NCBI RefSeq assembly: GCF_048323675.1
Contig: NZ_JBLWFK010000002.1
Coordinates: 682,001 to 746,000 of the forward strand
From: Mangrovimicrobium sp048323675
GTDB taxonomy: Bacteria > Pseudomonadota > Gammaproteobacteria > Pseudomonadales > Halieaceae
Direction of reading: 5' to 3'
DNA: 64,000 nucleotides
The notes beneath the pieces are model-generated. The model saw nothing but the letters and a program-made list of their open reading frames with translations, had not been told where the DNA came from and did no database searches. Both the position numbers and the translations under genes were made by a program. Shown piece after piece: positions 7,973 through 16,844 of the stretch; positions within the stretch are counted from its first letter, which is position 1, and every line of letters begins with the position of its first letter.

Positions 7973-10900
7973 ATGAAGAAAATGCTTATCAACGCAACTC
8001 AACCCGAAGAGTTGCGCGTCGCGCTGGTCGATGGCCAGCGTCTCTACGATCTCGATATCGAGAACCGCTCCCGGATCCAGAAAAAATCCAACATCTACAA
8101 AGGCAAGATCACCCGGGTTGAACCCAGCCTGGAAGCCGCCTTCGTCGACTTCGGCGCCGAGCGCCACGGCTTCCTGCCGCTGAAGGAAATCTCCCGCGAG
8201 TACTTCCAGCGCAAACCCGACGGCGACGGCCGCGGCAAGATCAAGGAACTGGTCAAGGAAGGCACAGAAATCATTGTCCAGGTGGAAAAGGAAGAGCGCG
8301 GCAACAAGGGTGCCGCCCTCACTACTTTCATCTCCCTGGCCGGCCGCTACATGGTGCTGATGCCCAACAATCCCCGCGCCGGTGGCATCTCCCGCCGCAT
8401 CGAGGGCGACGACCGCTCCGAGTTGCGCGAGGCGCTCTCCGCCCTGGAAATCCCCAACGGCATGGGCGTCATCATCCGCACCGCCGGTGTGGGCCGCTCC
8501 GCCGAGGAACTGCAGTGGGACCTCAACTACCTGCTGCAACTGTGGGAAAAGATCACCGCCGCCAATGAAGAGGTGAAGGCCCCCACCCTGCTGTTCCAGG
8601 AAAGCAACGTCATCATCCGCGCCATCCGCGACTACCTGCGCGAGGATATCGACCAGGTAATGATCGACCAGCCGGAAGCCTTCCAGCAGGCGAAAGACTT
8701 CGTCAGCATGGTGATGCCCAAGTTCAGCAACCGGCTGAAGATGTACGAGGACAGCATTCCCCTGTTCAACCGCTTCCAGATCGAGAGCCAGATCGAGACC
8801 GCCTTCCAGCGCGAAGTGCGCCTGCCCTCCGGCGGCTCCATCGTGATCGATCCCACCGAGGCACTGGTCTCCATCGACATCAACTCCGCCCGCGCCACCC
8901 GCGGCTCGGACATCGAGGAAACCGCGCTGCAGACCAACCTCGAAGCCGCCGACGAGATCGCCCGCCAGCTGCGCCTGCGCGACATGGGCGGCCTGGTGGT
9001 CATCGACTTCATCGACATGCTGGCGGCCCGCAACCAGCGCGCGGTAGAGAACCGCGTGCGCGACGCCCTCGCCATCGACCGCGCCCGGGTCCAGGTCGGC
9101 CGCATCTCCCGCTTCGGCCTGCTGGAGATGTCCCGCCAGCGCCTGCGCCCCTCGCTCGGCGAGACGTCCAACATCGTCTGTCCGCGCTGTACCGGCCAGG
9201 GCACCATCCGCGACACCAAGTCGCTGGCCCTGTCGATTCTGCGCCTGCTGGAAGAGGAAGCCATCAAGGAACGCAGCGCCGAGGTCCGCGCCATCGTGCC
9301 GGTCGATGTCGCCGCTTTCCTGCTCAACGAAAAACGCGTGGCGCTGAACGAAATCGAGCGGGTTACCCGCGTGCGGGTACTGGTACTGCCCAACCCCAAC
9401 TTTGAAACACCGCACTTCGAGGTGCAGCGCCTGCGCGATGACGAGGTCGAAGGCAACCATGAAGTCAGCTACGACGTCGATATCACGCCGCCGGACATGG
9501 AAGCAATCACCGACTCCCAGCAGTCTGTTGTCAAACAGCCGCAGGCTGTGGTCCAGGGCGTCAAGCCCGAGGCCCCCGCACCGGCAAGCGTCGACAAGCC
9601 GCCCCGCGCGGAGCGTCCCCAAAGCCCCAGGCAGGCTGCCGCACCGACCCCGGTTGCGCCCGCCCGCCCCGGCCTGTTTACCCGCCTGTGGAGTGCCATA
9701 GTCGGCGAAGCGGAAGTCGAACCCGCCCCCGTAAAACAGGGCAAGAAAGCGCCTGCCGGGGAAAAAACCGGCGCCGGCAAAGGCCAGGGCGATCGCAACC
9801 GGCAACGCAGCACCGCCGACGCCAGTGCCGAAGGCCAGGGCAAAGGCAAGGGCAAGCAGCGCAAGCCCCGCAGTGATCGCGGAGAGCGCGGAGAGCGCGG
9901 AGAGCGTAAAGAGGACAACCGTTCCGAAGATTCCCGCCAGGAGTCCCGGCAGCCTCGCGAGCGCGGTGACGACAACCGCGGCAAGCCGCGCGATGACAAC
10001 CGCAAACGCCGCAGCGGCGGCGGCCGTCGCCGGCAGGAAGCCGAGGCCCAGGAGGCGGTTACCGAGGAAAACCTGTTCCAGGCGGAACCCCGCAGCGAAG
10101 ACGCCAGCGACTCAGTTGATGGCCAGCAGCCGCGCAAACGTCCCTCGGACATGAAACGCGAGCAGCCCGCCCGCCGCCGCCGCAACCGCGGCCGCAAGCG
10201 CGATGGCGAAGCGACCTCCCCGGAAGCCACCAACGCCGTAGAAACCGGTAACGAAGTCTCTCCAAGCAAGCCCGCTGGCGAGGTCGAGTCCGAACTACTG
10301 CAGCCCAGAGAACCTCGCGAGCAGCCTGTTCCGGCACCGGTTCTCGAGGACAGCCCGGCCAGCAATGCGGCAGCACTGGCCGAAGCCGAGCAAATCCAGG
10401 CCGGCCTCGCCGCGGCCATCGCCGAGGCGCCAGCCAACGAGCCTGCACTCGTCTTCGAGCCCCAGTCCGCCCAGCAAACCGGCGCAGCGGAGGACTCCCA
10501 GCCCACCCAGGTGGCAGCGGAAATCCCCGCACAGCAAGCACCTGCTTTCGAGGAAAAAACCCCAGTGGCAGAGGCACCAGCGTCCGAGCCGGTATGGGAA
10601 ACACCCGCTCCCGAGCCCGTCATCGAAGCCGTCGCTGAACCCGAGCCGGTAGCGCAAGCGCCGGCCGCACCGGCGCAAGCGCCTGCGGGCGTCACTGCCG
10701 ACGGACGCGCAGTCAACGACCCCCGTGTCGCTGCAAAGCCCATCGACAACCTGCTGATCGATACTGCGTATCCGACGCTGTTTGGCGACTACGTAGCCCC
10801 GCCCGCCGCTCATAGCGGCCGGGTCGTTGCACGCGCGGCCAACGATCCTCGCGGACCGCTGGCGGTAGCTGCCCCGGTATCCGAAGCGGCTATTTCGTAA
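7973..10900 (+). CDS. rne: Ribonuclease E
   Basis: Essential endonuclease for mRNA decay and rRNA/tRNA processing, and scaffold of the degradosome at the inner membrane. The N-terminal half has the S1 RNA-binding domain (about 37-120), catalytic Asp residues in VSIDINSARATRG and VVIDFIDM, and the zinc-link CPRCTGQG near 403-406. The tail (about 515-975) is low-complexity. It holds an amphipathic GLFTRLWSAIVGE near 568, the likely membrane-targeting helix, then Arg-rich tracts including a GER tandem repeat near 636-643, a long acidic Pro/Ala region, and two NDPR motifs near 921 and 962. Length (975) is typical for Pseudomonas-like RNase E. Confidence 0.97.
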   Translation: MKKMLINATQPEELRVALVDGQRLYDLDIENRSRIQKKSNIYKGKITRVEPSLEAAFVDFGAERHGFLPLKEISREYFQRKPDGDGRGKIKELVKEGTEIIVQVEKEERGNKGAALTTFISLAGRYMVLMPNNPRAGGISRRIEGDDRSELREALSALEIPNGMGVIIRTAGVGRSAEELQWDLNYLLQLWEKITAANEEVKAPTLLFQESNVIIRAIRDYLREDIDQVMIDQPEAFQQAKDFVSMVMPKFSNRLKMYEDSIPLFNRFQIESQIETAFQREVRLPSGGSIVIDPTEALVSIDINSARATRGSDIEETALQTNLEAADEIARQLRLRDMGGLVVIDFIDMLAARNQRAVENRVRDALAIDRARVQVGRISRFGLLEMSRQRLRPSLGETSNIVCPRCTGQGTIRDTKSLALSILRLLEEEAIKERSAEVRAIVPVDVAAFLLNEKRVALNEIERVTRVRVLVLPNPNFETPHFEVQRLRDDEVEGNHEVSYDVDITPPDMEAITDSQQSVVKQPQAVVQGVKPEAPAPASVDKPPRAERPQSPRQAAAPTPVAPARPGLFTRLWSAIVGEAEVEPAPVKQGKKAPAGEKTGAGKGQGDRNRQRSTADASAEGQGKGKGKQRKPRSDRGERGERGERKEDNRSEDSRQESRQPRERGDDNRGKPRDDNRKRRSGGGRRRQEAEAQEAVTEENLFQAEPRSEDASDSVDGQQPRKRPSDMKREQPARRRRNRGRKRDGEATSPEATNAVETGNEVSPSKPAGEVESELLQPREPREQPVPAPVLEDSPASNAAALAEAEQIQAGLAAAIAEAPANEPALVFEPQSAQQTGAAEDSQPTQVAAEIPAQQAPAFEEKTPVAEAPASEPVWETPAPEPVIEAVAEPEPVAQAPAAPAQAPAGVTADGRAVNDPRVAAKPIDNLLIDTAYPTLFGDYVAPPAAHSGRVVARAANDPRGPLAVAAPVSEAAIS

Positions 10901-10917
10901 GCGGTTGCAGGGAAAAT

Positions 10918-10942
10918 CGCGGCGTTCTGTATGAACGCCGCG
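10918..10942 (+). terminator. Hairpin after rne
   Basis: CGCGGCGTTC and GAACGCCGCG form a perfect 10-bp stem with a 5-base loop, 18 bases after the rne stop. No T-run follows, so it may be a 3'-end stabilising structure or Rho-assisted terminator rather than an intrinsic one. Confidence 0.55.
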
Positions 10943-10961
10943 AATATTCAGCCGGCTTCCC

Positions 10962-10989
10962 TTGCCTCGTTATTGGTTACAGGTATAAT
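10962..10989 (+). promoter_or_regulatory. Sigma-70 promoter for tRNA-Ser
   Basis: TTGCCT (10962-10967), a 16-base spacer and a perfect TATAAT (10984-10989) lie about 48 bases before the mature tRNA 5' end. Confidence 0.7.
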
Positions 10990-11037
10990 GCCGCCTGCTT
11001 CGCAACACCACGGCGCGAAGTGACAATTCAAGTTTAC

Positions 11038-11125
11038 GGTGGGCTGGCTGAGTGGTCGAAAGCGGCGGTCTTGAAAACCGTTGAGGGGAGACCCTCCCGG
11101 GGTTCGAATCCCTGGCCCACCGCCA
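11038..11125 (+). tRNA. serT: tRNA-Ser (anticodon UGA)
   Basis: An 88-base class II tRNA. The acceptor GGTGGGC pairs with GCCCACC, followed by discriminator G and encoded CCA (11123-11125). The anticodon loop CTTGAAA gives TGA, decoding UCA/UCG-type serine codons. The long variable arm (GAGGGGAGACCCTCCC region) and the T loop TTCGAAT are clear. It forms an independent unit with its own promoter upstream and intrinsic terminator downstream. Confidence 0.97.
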
Positions 11126-11134
11126 TACAAAAAA

Positions 11135-11163
11135 GGGCTTACAGCAATGTAAGCCTTTTTTTT
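11135..11163 (+). terminator. Intrinsic terminator of tRNA-Ser
   Basis: GGCTTACA and TGTAAGCC form a perfect 8-bp stem with loop GCAA, followed by eight T residues. It lies 10 bases after the CCA end. Confidence 0.9.
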
Positions 11164-11482
11164 GGCCCTGCTCCACGCACTCTTCCTGCGGCTTTCCCTG
11201 TACGCGAGCCGTCTTTTCGGGTCTATTCGATGCTGCTGCCCGACGGCGGTGGGCGCCGGCACCATGACTTCGGCTGGCGACATCGCCCTCGAAACATCTC
11301 GGCGTATCCCCTGAAAAGCCGCAAAAAGTGTGACCCGCATTACAAACCCACGCTAAAACAGCGACTTACCACTTCCGCCGCACACCCCGGCTGTATAAAG
11401 TTTAGACAGGTACCCGGCCCGCAGAGACCGGGGCGGCACAATCTGACTTTCCCGTATTGTCACATAGAGCGAATCGAGAGCG
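11164..11482 (+). other. Intergenic region before the Amt fusion gene
   Basis: No gene is supported. A TATAAA (11394-11399) in the sequence GCTGTATAAAGTT is the best -10 candidate for the downstream gene, with no good -35. No sigma-54 promoter (GG-N10-GC type) was recognised despite the ammonium-related gene that follows. Confidence 0.35.
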
Positions 11483-14400
11483 ATGGGTGACAAGAGCACA
11501 CTGGATATTCTCTGGGTACTGCTGGCATCGGTACTGGTCCTGCTGATGCAGGGCGGCTTCCTGTGCCTGGAAAGCGGGATCACCCGCACCAAGAATTCGA
11601 TCAACGTGGCGCTGAAGAACGCCGTCGACCTGGCGGTAGTCTGGGTGCTGTTCTGGTGTTTCAGCTTCGGCCTGATGTTCGGCAACAGCAATACCGGCTT
11701 GTTCGGCACGCACCTGTTCGCGCCGGATCTCGGCCGCGGCGGCACCTGGCTGGTCACTTTCTTCCTGTTCCAGGTGATGTTCTGCGCCACCGCGGCGACT
11801 ATCGTCTCCGGCGCCGTCGCGGAGCGCATGCGCTTTCGCGCCTACATCCTGATTTCCATCCTGATCGCCGGCCTGGTGTACCCGATCTTCGGCCACTGGG
11901 CCTGGGGCGGTGCCTTTACCGGCAGTGCCGGGTGGCTGCAGGAACGTGGCTTTGTCGATTTCGCCGGCTCGACCGTGGTCCACAGCGTCGGCGGCTGGGT
12001 AGCCCTCGCCGCCATCATCTGCATCGGCCCGCGCATCGGGCGCTTCAATCCCGGCCCGGTCGCCATTCCCGCATCCAACCTGCCCATGGCGATGATCGGG
12101 GTGATCCTGTTTTTCGTCGGCTGGGTCGGCTTCAACGGCGGCAGCACTCTCGGGATGACCGAGCGGGTGCCGGGCATCGTCGCCAATACCCTGCTCTCAG
12201 GAGCGGTCGGTATGCTGGTGGCGTACCTGGTTCGCCCCCTGTTCTCCCCCGACTGCGACGCGATCGGCTCCGCGCTCAACGGGGCACTCGCCGGGCTGGT
12301 GTCGATTACCGCCAACTGCCACGCGGTTTCCAGCCAGTCGGCGGTACTGATCGGCGCCGGTGGCGCAGTCGCCATGCTGCTTACCGACCGGGCGCTGGCA
12401 CGCTTGCGCCTGGACGATGCGGTGGGCGCCATCCCCGTACACCTGGGCGCGGGCATCTGGGGCACCCTGGCGGTAGCACTGTTCGGCGACCTGGAACTCC
12501 TGGGGACAGGACTCAGCCGCGGCCAGCAGTTGCTGGTGCAGGTCGAGGGCATCGTGGCCTGCGCGCTGTGGAGTTTTGCCGTCGGCTACGCCGCGCTGCG
12601 CCTGCTGGCGTCTGCGGTGCCCTTGCGCGTGTCCGCCGAGGACGAAGCCCAGGGGCTGAACGTTTCCGAACACGGCGCCCGCACCTACCTCAGCGATCTG
12701 CTGGGCTGCATCGAGGAGCAGCAGCGCAGCGCGGACCTGACCCTGCGGGCGCCGGAGGAGCCGTTCACTGAAATCGGCCAGATTGCCTCCAGTTACAACC
12801 GGCTGATCGGCGCGCTGCAATCGGCCACGGAAAAAACCGCGGAAATCGTTCGCCAGGTGCGCGACGGCATCTTCACCTTCGATGAACAGGGCATCCTCAC
12901 CAGCCTGAATCCCGGCGCCGAGAAACTCCTGCAGGTGCCCGCCGGCGCCGCCGTCGGTCGTTCGGCACTGGATGTATTCCAGCAGGCGCGCTTTGAATTG
13001 CAGCTGGAAAACGGCCGCCGCGCGAACAGCGCGGCATCCCTGCAAAGTATTACCCAGTGCGAGTTCGTGCGCGAGGAAGACAGCGGCAAACGCACCGTGC
13101 TCGCCTTCGAAGCCAATCACGGCAGCGGGGTTGGCGGTGTGGACTACACCGCGACCCTGCGCGACATCTCCGAGCAACGGCGCGCGGAAGAACGGCTGTT
13201 CGAGGAAAAAGAGCACGCCCAGGTCACCCTCGCCTCGCTGGGTGAAGCGGTCATCACCGCGGACGCCCACGACCAGATCCTGTATATCAACCCGGTGGCC
13301 GGGGACATCATCGGCCTCAGCGAGAACGAAGCCGTGGGCCGCAGCCTGGCGGAGGCATTTACCCTCTACGAGGAAAACAACAGCGACATGGTGCGACTTG
13401 GCCTCTCCGCCCTCGGGCAGGAAGGCACCCGCATCCGCCGCCACGACCCGCTGGTCCTGCACCGCGCGGACGGCACCGAGGTCACCATCAAGCTTACCGC
13501 GGCGCCGATCCGCGACCGGCAGAGCCGGATGATCGGCACCGTGCTGGTATTCCAGGACATCTCCACCGCACGGGCGCTGGAGCGCACCCTCTCCTACCAG
13601 GCCTCCCACGATGCCATCACCGGCCTGTTCAACCGCCGGGAATTCGAAAACCGCCTGCACGCGCTGATCAACCACACCGTGGAAGCCCACCAGCACCACG
13701 TGATCTGCTACGCCGACCTCGACCAGTTCAAGATCGTCAACGACACCTGCGGCCATCACGCCGGCGACGAACTGCTGCGCCAGTTGGGTGTGTTGCTCGG
13801 CGAAAGCGTGCGCGGCAGCGACACCCTCGCCCGCCTGGGCGGCGATGAGTTCGGCATACTGCTGCATGATTGCTCGATCGAACAGGGCTGGAAAATCGCC
13901 GACGAGATCCGTCGCCGGGTGGAGGAATTCCGTTTCAGCTGGCAGGGCCGCACCTTTGCCGTGGGGGTGAGCATCGGGCTGGCCGGCTTTACCCGCGAAA
14001 ATCGCAGCGCGGCGGAACTCATGACCATGGCCGACGCCGCCTGCTACACCGCCAAGGACAGCGGCCGCAACCGCGTGCACCTGCACCAGGAGCAGGATGA
14101 GCAGGTCGCCGAACGCCGCGGCCAGATGGCCTGGGCCACGCGGATTCGCGAGGCGATCGACAGCGACCGCCTGCGCCTCTTCTACCAGCCCATCGTCGCC
14201 ACCCAGGACACCAGCCGGGTCGACCACTACGAGATCTTCGTGCGCATGCTCGATGAGGACGGCGTACCGGTCCTGCCCGGCGCCTTCATTCCCGCTGCGG
14301 AACGCTACGGCCACATGAGCGGGATCGATCACTGGGTGGTGCGCAACATGCTCGCCTGGATGGGTGCGACCAACGACCGCGACAGCGCCTTCTCCATCAA

Positions 14401-14884
14401 TCTATCCGGCGCCTCGGTGGACAACAGCGAACTGCTCAGCGATATCAAGCGGGGGTTCCGGGACTACCGGGTCAACCCGGAACAGGTCTGCTTCGAGATC
14501 ACCGAGACCGCGGCGATCGCCGACTTTGCCCGCGCCCTGCAATTCATCGAGGAGCTCAAGGCCCTCGGCTGCCGCTTCTCGCTGGACGATTTCGGCAGCG
14601 GCCTGTCCTCCTTCGGCTACCTCAAGTCCCTGCCGGTGGACTTCATCAAGATCGACGGCATGTTCGTGCGCGACATTCTCGCCGACCCCTTCGACGACGC
14701 CATGGTGCAGTCCATCAACCGCATCGGCCAACTCATGGGCCTGAAGACCATCGCCGAGTTCGTGGAGAACGAACCGATCCTGCAACGCCTGCGTGAAATC
14801 GGCGTTGACCTCTGCCAGGGCTACCACTTCGGCGAACCGCAGCCGCTGGAGCAGCACTCCCTGGCCTGCCTCTGGCCGCGCTGA
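11483..14884 (+). CDS. Ammonium transporter-domain c-di-GMP signalling protein (Amt-PAS-PAS-GGDEF-EAL)
   Basis: A 1133-residue fusion. Residues about 1-395 form an 11-helix Amt domain with conserved Asp159, His167 (DFAGSTVVHSVGG) and His320 (IPVHLGAGIWG), the twin-His pore pair of AmtB. After a linker come two PAS-like domains (about 455-560 and 575-695). The GGDEF domain (about 700-870) has intact GGDEF at 786-790 and an RGSD inhibitory I-site at 777-780. The EAL domain (about 885-1130) has YEIFVR (Glu917), EITETA, DDFGSG and KIDGMFV. Both catalytic domains look intact, though EAL reads EIF. It probably links ammonium sensing or transport to cyclic di-GMP turnover; whether it transports or only senses is unknown. 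No glnK gene is adjacent. Confidence 0.92.
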   Translation: MGDKSTLDILWVLLASVLVLLMQGGFLCLESGITRTKNSINVALKNAVDLAVVWVLFWCFSFGLMFGNSNTGLFGTHLFAPDLGRGGTWLVTFFLFQVMFCATAATIVSGAVAERMRFRAYILISILIAGLVYPIFGHWAWGGAFTGSAGWLQERGFVDFAGSTVVHSVGGWVALAAIICIGPRIGRFNPGPVAIPASNLPMAMIGVILFFVGWVGFNGGSTLGMTERVPGIVANTLLSGAVGMLVAYLVRPLFSPDCDAIGSALNGALAGLVSITANCHAVSSQSAVLIGAGGAVAMLLTDRALARLRLDDAVGAIPVHLGAGIWGTLAVALFGDLELLGTGLSRGQQLLVQVEGIVACALWSFAVGYAALRLLASAVPLRVSAEDEAQGLNVSEHGARTYLSDLLGCIEEQQRSADLTLRAPEEPFTEIGQIASSYNRLIGALQSATEKTAEIVRQVRDGIFTFDEQGILTSLNPGAEKLLQVPAGAAVGRSALDVFQQARFELQLENGRRANSAASLQSITQCEFVREEDSGKRTVLAFEANHGSGVGGVDYTATLRDISEQRRAEERLFEEKEHAQVTLASLGEAVITADAHDQILYINPVAGDIIGLSENEAVGRSLAEAFTLYEENNSDMVRLGLSALGQEGTRIRRHDPLVLHRADGTEVTIKLTAAPIRDRQSRMIGTVLVFQDISTARALERTLSYQASHDAITGLFNRREFENRLHALINHTVEAHQHHVICYADLDQFKIVNDTCGHHAGDELLRQLGVLLGESVRGSDTLARLGGDEFGILLHDCSIEQGWKIADEIRRRVEEFRFSWQGRTFAVGVSIGLAGFTRENRSAAELMTMADAACYTAKDSGRNRVHLHQEQDEQVAERRGQMAWATRIREAIDSDRLRLFYQPIVATQDTSRVDHYEIFVRMLDEDGVPVLPGAFIPAAERYGHMSGIDHWVVRNMLAWMGATNDRDSAFSINLSGASVDNSELLSDIKRGFRDYRVNPEQVCFEITETAAIADFARALQFIEELKALGCRFSLDDFGSGLSSFGYLKSLPVDFIKIDGMFVRDILADPFDDAMVQSINRIGQLMGLKTIAEFVENEPILQRLREIGVDLCQGYHFGEPQPLEQHSLACLWPR

Positions 14885-15045
14885 GCACTTGCCAAAAAGG
14901 GCCTTGAATGGCCCAAATCACCTACTGCGCATACGGTTTTTACGCCGGTGAACAGCCTCCGGTTTTGCTTGAAATTGAACCCCGAGGCCGTATCATCTGT
15001 CACAGGAATGTACGCGATAACGCGCAACCACTGACGGAGAAGTCG

Positions 15046-15720
15046 ATGCAAGAGACAAGTATGTACAACGTCCACAGCGCTGGTATGGACAGTGTGCTGG
15101 CCACCAACAAGGTGCTGAAAAACACCTATTTACTGCTCGGCATGACCCTCGCTTTCAGCGCCCTGTGCGCGGGGATTTCCATGGCCATCGGCCTGCCCCA
15201 CGGCGCCGCCCTCATCCTGAGCCTGGTCGGTTTCGGCCTGCTGTTCGTGGTCCACAAGATGGCCGACACCAGCAAGGGCCTGCTGGCCATTTTCGCCTTC
15301 ACCGGCGTACTCGGCGCTTCCATCGGTCCAATGCTCAACGCCTACCTCGCCATGCCCGGCGGCCCGGCGCTGGTCATGCAGGCCCTCGGTGGCACCGCCA
15401 TCGTGTTCTTTGGCCTGTCCGCCTACGCCCTGACCACCCGCAAGGATTTCTCCTATATGGCGGGCTTCCTCACGGTGGGCCTGCTGGTGGCCGTCGTGGC
15501 CATGATCGCCAACATCTTCCTGGCGATCCCCGCGGTATCGCTGGCGATTTCCTCGGCGATGGTACTGATCATGTCCGGCCTGATCCTCTTCGACACCAGC
15601 CGGATCATCCACGGCGGGGAAACCAACTACATCCGTGCGACGGTGGCCCTGTACCTGGACATCTACAACCTGTTCGTCCACCTGCTGTACCTGCTCACCG
15701 CCCTTGGCGGCGATGACTGA
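15046..15720 (+). CDS. yccA: Bax inhibitor-1/YccA family membrane protein
   Basis: A 224-residue protein with seven hydrophobic segments, starting about residue 25, typical of the BI-1/TMBIM family; E. coli YccA interacts with the FtsH membrane protease. The ATG at 15046 is preferred to an upstream frame start at 14908 because GGAGA lies 6 bases before it and homology-like sequence begins there. The tus genes follow, as in Pseudomonas. A strong intrinsic terminator lies directly after the stop. Confidence 0.9.
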   Translation: MQETSMYNVHSAGMDSVLATNKVLKNTYLLLGMTLAFSALCAGISMAIGLPHGAALILSLVGFGLLFVVHKMADTSKGLLAIFAFTGVLGASIGPMLNAYLAMPGGPALVMQALGGTAIVFFGLSAYALTTRKDFSYMAGFLTVGLLVAVVAMIANIFLAIPAVSLAISSAMVLIMSGLILFDTSRIIHGGETNYIRATVALYLDIYNLFVHLLYLLTALGGDD

Positions 15721-15740
15721 GCACGGCTGCGCAGTAACCA

Positions 15741-15770
15741 AACCCCGGTTTGCGCCGGGGTTTTTTATTT
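15741..15770 (+). terminator. Intrinsic terminator after yccA
   Basis: AACCCCGG (15741-15748) pairs with CCGGGGTT (15755-15762), and the T-run TTTTTTATTTT follows. It ends only 14 bases before the tusD ATG, leaving no room for a separate downstream promoter. Confidence 0.88.
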
Positions 15771-15783
15771 TGCGACCCGCCCC

Positions 15784-16176
15784 ATGATCTACAGCCTGCT
15801 CGTCCTCTCCCCGCCGCTTTCCAGCCACGGCGCCCGCGCAGCCGTGGCTTTTGCCGGGGCGGCCATCGCCCGCGGCCACAGCGTGAACCGGGTGTTCTTC
15901 CTCGATAACGGCGCCGCCACCGGTGACGGCAACGCGGTACTGCCCCAGGATGAAACCGATATCGCCGCGGCCTGGCGCGAGTTCGCTGACACCCACGGTG
16001 TCGAGCTGGTGCTGTGCATTTCCTCCGCCCTCAAACGCGGCATGCTGGACGCGGGCGAAGCCGCTCGCTACGGCAAGGCCGGCGCCACGCTGCAGCCGGG
16101 CTTTGAAATCGCGGGGCTCGGCCAGCTTATCGACGCCGCCAGTGCGGCGGACCGGTTGCTGACCTTCGGGGGCTGA
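15784..16176 (+). CDS. tusD: Sulfurtransferase subunit TusD
   Basis: DsrE-fold subunit of the TusBCD complex, which takes persulfide sulfur from TusA and passes it to TusE for 2-thiolation of the wobble uridine in tRNA-Lys, -Glu and -Gln by MnmA. The 130-residue protein has Cys78 in VLCISSALKRGM, at the same position as the active cysteine of E. coli TusD. It is first of the tightly packed tusD-C-B-E row, with an intrinsic terminator immediately upstream. Confidence 0.95.
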   Translation: MIYSLLVLSPPLSSHGARAAVAFAGAAIARGHSVNRVFFLDNGAATGDGNAVLPQDETDIAAAWREFADTHGVELVLCISSALKRGMLDAGEAARYGKAGATLQPGFEIAGLGQLIDAASAADRLLTFGG

Positions 16177-16177
16177 G

Positions 16178-16549
16178 ATGACGGAAATCACCCGGCACAA
16201 ACAACTGGTGGTGCTGCGCCAGCCGCCCTACGCATCCACCCTGTCGCGCTCCGCGATCGACCTCGCGCTCGCCATGGGCGCCTTTGAACAGGATGTCCAG
16301 TTGCTGTTCCTCGGCGACGGTGTCCTGCAACTGCTGCAGGACCAGCACGCGGAGGCCATCGGGCAGAAGTCAGCGGGGAAAATCCTTTCCTCCCTGCCTC
16401 TCTACGATGTCGAGTCCGTCTACGTGGACGCCGCCGCCATCGCTCGCTATGGCCTGCAGGCCGATCAACTGGTGGTGCCCGTCGAACTGCTGGACGCCGC
16501 TGACATCCGCTCGATAATGACGCAGTGTGACCACCTGCTGAGCCTGTGA
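16178..16549 (+). CDS. tusC: Sulfurtransferase subunit TusC
   Basis: DsrF-type subunit of the TusBCD sulfur relay. The 123-residue protein begins one base after the tusD stop and shows the DsrE-fold pattern, including the PPYASTLSRSAIDLALAMG segment typical of TusC/DsrF. No conserved catalytic cysteine is seen, as usual for this subunit, which is structural in the hexameric complex. Confidence 0.92.
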   Translation: MTEITRHKQLVVLRQPPYASTLSRSAIDLALAMGAFEQDVQLLFLGDGVLQLLQDQHAEAIGQKSAGKILSSLPLYDVESVYVDAAAIARYGLQADQLVVPVELLDAADIRSIMTQCDHLLSL

Positions 16550-16550
16550 C

Positions 16551-16841
16551 ATGATCCTGCACACACTCAATGCCACCCCCTCCAGCGCGCCCTTCGCCCA
16601 GTGCCTGGCGCTGGCCACGGCGCAGGACTGCATCCTGCTGATGGGCAGCGGCGTGTATGGCGCCCTCGACGCCAGCGAGGGATGGCGGCAACTGAGCGCC
16701 AGCCCGGCGAAAATCTGCGCCCTGCGCCCGGATGTGCAGGCAGCGGGCGTGGAAGCGCGACTCGCGGCGGTGGAACTCGTCGATTACGACGGTTTCGTCG
16801 CCCTGAGCGAACGCTTCCCTCGCCAACTGGCCTGGTACTGA
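16551..16841 (+). CDS. tusB: Sulfurtransferase subunit TusB
   Basis: DsrH-type subunit of the TusBCD complex. The 96-residue sequence begins MILHTLNATPSSAPFAQCL, with the MGSGVYGAL segment typical of DsrH/TusB. It starts one base after tusC and is followed closely by tusE, so assembly partners are made from one transcript. Sequence conservation in this subunit is low; position in the row makes the call firm. Confidence 0.9.
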   Translation: MILHTLNATPSSAPFAQCLALATAQDCILLMGSGVYGALDASEGWRQLSASPAKICALRPDVQAAGVEARLAAVELVDYDGFVALSERFPRQLAWY

Positions 16842-16844
16842 GCC

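Noticed and set aside
7691..9805. A 704-codon open frame antisense to rne
   Set aside because: It mirrors the rne codon pattern in a GC-rich gene, has a Gly/Gln/His-rich composition without any domain and no ribosome binding site; rne itself is certain.
9877..9906. Tandem GAGAGCGCG repeat, considered as a CRISPR-like or satellite array
   Set aside because: It encodes a GER tripeptide repeat in the RNase E tail, is too short, and has no spacers.
11164..11482. Possible sigma-54 promoter or riboswitch ahead of the ammonium-related gene
   Set aside because: No GG-N10-GC pattern and no recognisable riboswitch core.
12197..14332. A 711-codon antisense frame inside the Amt fusion gene
   Set aside because: Shadow of a GC-rich gene; biased composition and no family features.
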